A program made the translations under genes and the position numbers. This document shows positions 58,901 to 64,000 of a stretch of DNA of 64,000 nt, piece after piece. The stretch comes from Zeugodacus cucurbitae (lineage: Eukaryota; Arthropoda; Insecta; Diptera; Tephritidae). The DNA is taken from assembly GCF_028554725.1 (NCBI RefSeq), contig NC_071670.1, forward strand, positions 37,318,001-37,382,000, written 5' to 3'. Under the pieces are notes generated by a model, which was not told the DNA's origin, did no database searches, and saw only the letters and a program-made list of their open reading frames with translations. The stretch's first letter is position 1; each line of letters begins with the position of its first letter.

Positions 58901-61900
58901 GCCATGAAAATGCCTAAAAAGCCCACATTTATAGATAAGGTTGACTTAAAATCCTGTTTAGGTCGATCTTCTCATGGTGTAGGTCTCTGGAAACAATTTG
59001 ACCAAACATTTTAGTATTTTTTCTTCCATGGATTTCTAACACATAATAAATTAATTAATAAAACTAACATCGTTTCGGTGGTATATGATACTATTCGAGA
59101 TATCTAGCAAACAATTAGACAAGACTTAGCGAAGCATCTAGTAACTGTGTATTTGACAAAATTTGTAAAAAGTGATCTTGATCTTTATTGTGACTTCGTA
59201 TTATTAGTTCAAAATCTGAGTCAGAATTTAAGTTCACACTTAAGGGCTTCCATTTTCCCGCCAACAAATGAAAGGTAACTCTGCTTTTTCGTACGGACTT
59301 AGACTCAATTCACACCGGATCAGTCAAGACGTCTTCTCTTGTCTCATACGACAACAGCCTATAGCTTCATATGTAATAACTCACACCGAACAAGACGAGA
59401 CAAAAACGCAAGTTCACTTGGTTTGGATTACAGCAAAATACGTTTTTGTGTTTTATTAGTCAAAGACGTTTTTGACTAATTTGGCGTGGGTGTCGCCTTA
59501 AACTCCAACAATGAATGTGGCGAGGGAAAATAATTTTTGTATAATTGTTTGTCTTGGTGGTAAAAGATTGGACCGTACAAACTTCAGCTTTTTGTTCTAG
59601 AAAACTCCCTAAAGTTTAGGCTGGGTTTCTGTTTAGAGACCTATCCTCGGAACAATTGCCATGAAGGATATATATTCAGAAGAAGTTAAAGATATAAGCA
59701 GAGCTGATTTTACTATGTAAACTTACAGCGACTGATTGCTTTGGTACGGAAAGAGGACGTTTGATGTAGTAGAAAGCCTATTTTACAAGGTGTTTGAAGT
59801 AAATATTCGGTAAGAAATTGGCCATAAAGAATTTAACTGAACCCAATTTTACTTGACCGACCAAAGGGGCTCTGAGAATCAAAAGTTCTACGGGAAGATA
59901 AACATAATCTGTTGTTGATCTTTTTTAGCGACGAGAACTGTTTTGGTGGAATGTGATATACATATGTAGTGATTAAACTTGCCAGAGTTTAGATGATGGC
60001 ATAGTCATATAGTAGTAAGAGGTCGGAGATCGCTTAAACCGTTTGTTGTTTTCAATCAAAAAGTTTTTAGTGCTTTTTAAACATCTGATTAAACATAAAG
60101 ACTTGGCCGGAGTTAATGGAACTTACAATAATGTAGCCATGACAGTTTGGGAGAGATACTGATTGATAGTAGAAGTGATATATACTATTAAATTTATCAA
60201 ATTATGATAATAGTTCCAAGCTAAAATCTGGTCGTGTTCTTGTTAAAATCTCGGAAAAATATTTCCGTTCAGAAATAAGTGTTTTTTTTATTTTTCTGGA
60301 TTAAATTTGTGATTTAATTATTTGACTTCTGTATCTGAAGAAGAAGAACAATTCAGATTATTTATAAAGTTTTAGTTTATGATATTTGTTAGAGAAACCC
60401 TTAACCTTTGAACTTTGCCTGACATTGAATTCGCTGCAAACCGCATACTGATGAATTTCATCGAAAGCTGCCTCATTTCAAAATAATATTTAGGATTTGC
60501 CATTATTACTGGCTTTAACCGTATTGAAAACATGTTATTTATATTTATAGAATTCAGCCGTTCCAGTAATGGAACCCATTTTTCTGTAGTTGATTGTTCT
60601 GCAATCAAATTTCTAACTTCTTCCGCAGTCGCTACACATTATTTCCAAACCAAAAATTATAATTTTTTTATGTGCACACTGTACAACCCATTCCAGGAGC
60701 TCTTTTACTTCTTAACTTCAACCACATAAGACTGCACCTGTTGGCACATATCCAAACTCGACTTGTTCGCTGCCATTCGCCGTCATGTAATAATGTGCAT
60801 TACATGGTTAACGGTATTTCTTGCCACCAACTATTGCTTTTATCTACACCATATTGTGGTTGTACATTTTTTTCTGACAGCTCTAATGAGTAAAATAGTT
60901 TAGTGTCAGTTTATAGTGAAAGAGTTTCCTACAACAGCTTGCAACAGCATGTATTTCTTTTGTTTGCCTTATTTTTTCTTTTCTATTTCTCTCCTTTCTG
61001 TATGCTCTTTTGTTTAGCTGCTTGCTGTTGCTCCTGCTGCGACTGGCATTGTATGCTCCCACGCCTAGAGGTATGCAACGCTTTTGTGCATATATACAGC
61101 ACTTCTGGCTTGCAGCTTGTGCGACACGCCATTTTATAGCATATTTTAGCGCATTAAATTCATGTAACCGTTATTTGAATATATTCATTATGCGTTTTTG
61201 TAGCGTTTGGAAGTTGTTGTTGTTTTTTCATTTCATTTATAATTTTAATTTTACTACTTACTGCTTAAGTACTCTCACGCTGTAATTACAGCATGAAATA
61301 TACACACAAATACAAGTAGCAGAAGGAGAAGAAGAAGCAAAACAGAAAACAGTAGCAAGTCTTCAAACATGCCAACAAGTCTTCTCAAAAAGGTCCCACT
61401 CGTAAAATTTGACTTCACTTTGATGGCTTTGTTTCGAGTCGTCATAAATTTCGCTCAATTCGCTTTGCCACCGAATTACACACAGAGCGAAGCACTTGGA
61501 CTGTCGCTGAGTGTATACATACATATATAATGTACATATACATGTAATGTTCCCAGTATTGGTGTGTGTGTGTGTATGTGTATGCGTGTCATTGCAAATA
61601 AGTAGTATAATAAAATTTATACGCCTATAAAATGTTTAACTTGCATTTCATATTCCCTTTATTTTGCTCGCTTGCTCCTTTGTTTCTGCACACTCGCCGC
61701 CTTTGTTTTGTTTGTTTTTGTAGTTTTTATTTCATTTTTGTGGAAATTCCTTTGTGTTGCGGTGTGGACTCCAAGCTATCATGTTGTTGTTGTAATTTTT
61801 TGTTGTTGTTGTAACGTTTGCTATTTGTTGCTGCTTCCATATTTCCTACCAGCAAGTCCCACTTGTTAGTGTTGTTGTAAAGCAAAAAGCAAAAACAACA

Positions 61901-63490
61901 CGGGTCACTGTGGCTACTTCATAAATTCAATGGTCTCATGACTTGATCTTACGATTTTTGGCCTCAGTTGTGCTTCCTTATGCCTACACACATATCAAAT
62001 ATATACACACATACATATATATGTATGCGCATAAATGTATTTGTCTGTCCTTTTGCATTTGTCCACTTGCCCATTCTATTAGTTAAAAATTTATGTTGGG
62101 AAAATTATGCGGATATTTTATGTTGCGGTGAAATTATTTTCATTTAGTTAATTTTCATGAAAGTGCCGTGGGGATTATTTTTATTACTTTATTATTTAAT
62201 TGTGCGCAACTCAATTGTTGTATTCATGCATTGTTTCAGTGCTGCATTTCAGTTATATTTATGGCGTATTTCGTTAAATATTCATTGCAAATTTAATACA
62301 ATTTAATAATTAGTACACGCAATTTCAGTTTTAATAGGTCCATATTTCTTTGTTATTTATCTTAAATACTATAAATGTTGTACAGATATTTCAAAATTTA
62401 AAGAAGTGCTTGAAGTTCGATCTTAGCTATTTCAGGGTTTGTCATGATCTTAAGATACTTAGAATAATTGAAAGAAATTTGAACTTCTCCTTCGGGGTAA
62501 GTTGATTCAATCTTAAAGTTCTGTTATAAGAAAACTAAACAAATTATTACTCATAAAGTACTTTTGTACTTGAGACGTGTACCTTCAGACCTCTGGAATA
62601 TGGAACGGTAGAATTAGTTTGTATTATTATGGAGAATACAAAATCGAGAAAAAAAGAGAAGGGTTTACAGTATTTATCGTAGAAATATTATAAATACATG
62701 GAACTCCATAAAACTAAAAACTGTATTTTTGTGGTCTTCATTCAACAGCAACAATCTTAGTGGTTGTTTAAGGAATTCTTCCAGGGTTACACCTCATGCT
62801 CATTACTCATTCAATTAATTAATGGAGTTATATATTATACATATGTCGGTAGGCTAAACTTGTTTGATGTTGTATTTTCGATAAATTTCAAAGTATAATT
62901 GTACCGATCATTAACTAACTGCTTGTGCTCATATTATTGCTGCTTTGAATTCTATAATTGAGAGAGTGCCGAGTACGATCGACAATCAGCCTTAAATAAA
63001 TCTTTCTTATATCCCATGATTTACTTTAAAATATTGTAAATCAATCTGGATTGTAGATAGTATTACGTAGACCCTTTGAAACCAGAGATCAAAGTTGTTA
63101 TTCCAATGCTCTTTTTCTACCATCTTATTTATGATCTACGTAAGTTTTTAGACTTGTCATTGCATCACGATAAGATTGATTCTACTCGTAACATTATCGG
63201 CGCATATCGAAGCAAAGAGTCAAGTAACCGATTGGGGGTTGGCTCAAGTCTGGCCACAGTTGCATCGAATAATAAAAGATTGCGCCCATCATCATAAACG
63301 AAAGGAACTGTCAAACACTTATAATAATTGGAGGCAAAATCTTTCCGTTAATACACCAGGAATGAAATTATTTTTGTATCACATGTACTCCAAAGAATAT
63401 AGTTATGAAAGTTTTGATGTTTCTAAATATTTTTATTGGCTGTGTCTTTTTAAATTCTCAAATATATTTGATCATAAACGAAGTTGCTTG
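55998..63490. other. Gene-free stretch with simple repeats
   Basis: No gene I can support in 7.5 kb. It contains a (TA) run at 58003-58025, a GA run near 57811-57821, GTT runs near 61778-61812 and a 10-bp perfect hairpin at 59455-59480. The reverse frame 60372-60640 looks protein-like but matches nothing I know. Confidence 0.4.
58003..58025. repeat. (TA)n microsatellite followed by TG repeats
   Basis: About eleven TA dinucleotides, then TGTGTGTG. Confidence 0.8.
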
Positions 63491-63863
63491 TAGCCTTTTC
63501 AAACAGCCAAATTAACCGATCAATTAAAATTTTGATTGAGAAATCAGTTTTTGTCCTTCACACTGTCGGCTACTCGATAACCGATCAGCTGTTATACATT
63601 TTTGTTTTTGCTTTTAATAAGTTTCATGAGCTGATTGCTATCTTTAGCAGCGACATCTACCGACGTGTAGCGTGAACAACAACTCGCAGACAAAGAACGT
63701 ATATATAATTACAAATACGGTCTTGTCACAGAGTTGCATTTCATTTTCAAGTCGATTAAAATTCAATTAAAAAGTAATGTAGATTTTTATTTTGTGTGGT
63801 AAGTTGATCTTAATCGAGCAGAGGCCGTTTAATTGATCAACTAGCTCCTGTGTGAAAAGGCTA
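63491..63863. mobile_element. MITE with 3-bp target duplication (family H)
   Basis: The left end reads TAGCCTTTTCAAACAG and the right end, reverse strand, TAGCCTTTTCACACAG. Both continue into a block with GATCAATTAAA. TTG flanks both sides (63488-63490 and 63864-63866). The interior is nearly collinear with 42881-43232 ('CGATAACCGATCAGCTG', 'AGCAGCGACATCTACC', 'AGACAAAGAACGTATATA'). Confidence 0.8.
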
Positions 63864-64000
63864 TTGTCCTAACTTAATCGCGCTTTTGATTGCGAACTCT
63901 TCTAAGGAAAGTTTGATACCAATACCTTTAATATATATGTAGCTTGGTCGTTCTGCAGACATTTGAAGTCTGTCTCTCAAAATGTCTGAATTATCTTAAG

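Noticed and set aside
63076..63493. Overlapping forward frames of 73 and 105 codons
   Set aside because: No motif. The second runs up to the MITE boundary and probably reflects chance in AT-rich DNA.
1..64000. CRISPR arrays, prophage or bacterial operons
   Set aside because: There are no regularly spaced repeats with unique spacers and no operon-like coding density. Sequence character is that of an insect nuclear genome.

Overview
The window looks like non-coding, transposon-rich DNA from a dipteran insect, most likely a tephritid fruit fly. The evidence is AT-rich DNA full of GTT/CAA-type microsatellites, two transposase relics with the DD41D spacing of the 'rosa' mariners (first described from tephritids), jockey-like and RTE-like non-LTR fragments, a Helitron end and many MITEs. 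The species is inference. I see no convincing host gene, no tRNA or rRNA gene and no CRISPR array. The one non-transposon-looking coding remnant is a frameshifted Myb/SANT-like (zeste-type) domain at 26735-27072, and even that could come from a transposon.

Layout. 1-1178: the 3' end of a recurrent repeat (called repeat R here), then a decayed Helitron 3' end. 1.2-9.3 kb: gene-free, with one deleted R copy and one degenerate MITE. 9320-9875: an internally deleted Tc1/mariner-superfamily element. 11.9-12.9, 16.2-16.7 and 24.9-25.4 kb: three broken copies of one RTE-like retroelement. 18.9-20.4 kb: a pogo-like MITE 37 bp from a decayed DD41D mariner. 22.5-23.4 and 24.5-24.7 kb: two decayed DD34D mariners. 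26.7-28.7 kb: the Myb/SANT relic, a TTAA-type MITE and an R copy. 30.6-31.5 kb: a second TTAA-type MITE carrying a non-LTR tail fragment. 33.9-35.3 kb: the only full-length R copy. 39.4-40.9 kb: a deleted DD41D mariner beside a dimeric 122-bp tandem array. 42.9-44.5 kb: a 3-bp-TSD MITE, then a retroelement tail split by a TTAA MITE. 46.2-49.2 kb: a TTAA MITE interrupted by an R copy and by a 5'-truncated jockey-like element that keeps an intact reverse-transcriptase reading frame. 49.2-64 kb: mostly featureless apart from one more TTAA-type MITE and one more 3-bp-TSD MITE.

The informative content is transposon archaeology. Target-site duplications show insertion order in two places: the TTAA MITE inside a retroelement tail at 43971-44428, and jockey inside a TTAA MITE at 46231-49232. 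Several elements are deletion derivatives with visible joins. Two repeat families without coding capacity deserve follow-up. Repeat R is partly built from ~280-bp internal modules. The TTAA-flanked MITEs share a central core and also carry a short motif found in R. Family names, subfamily placements and the taxon are from memory and were not checked against any database.
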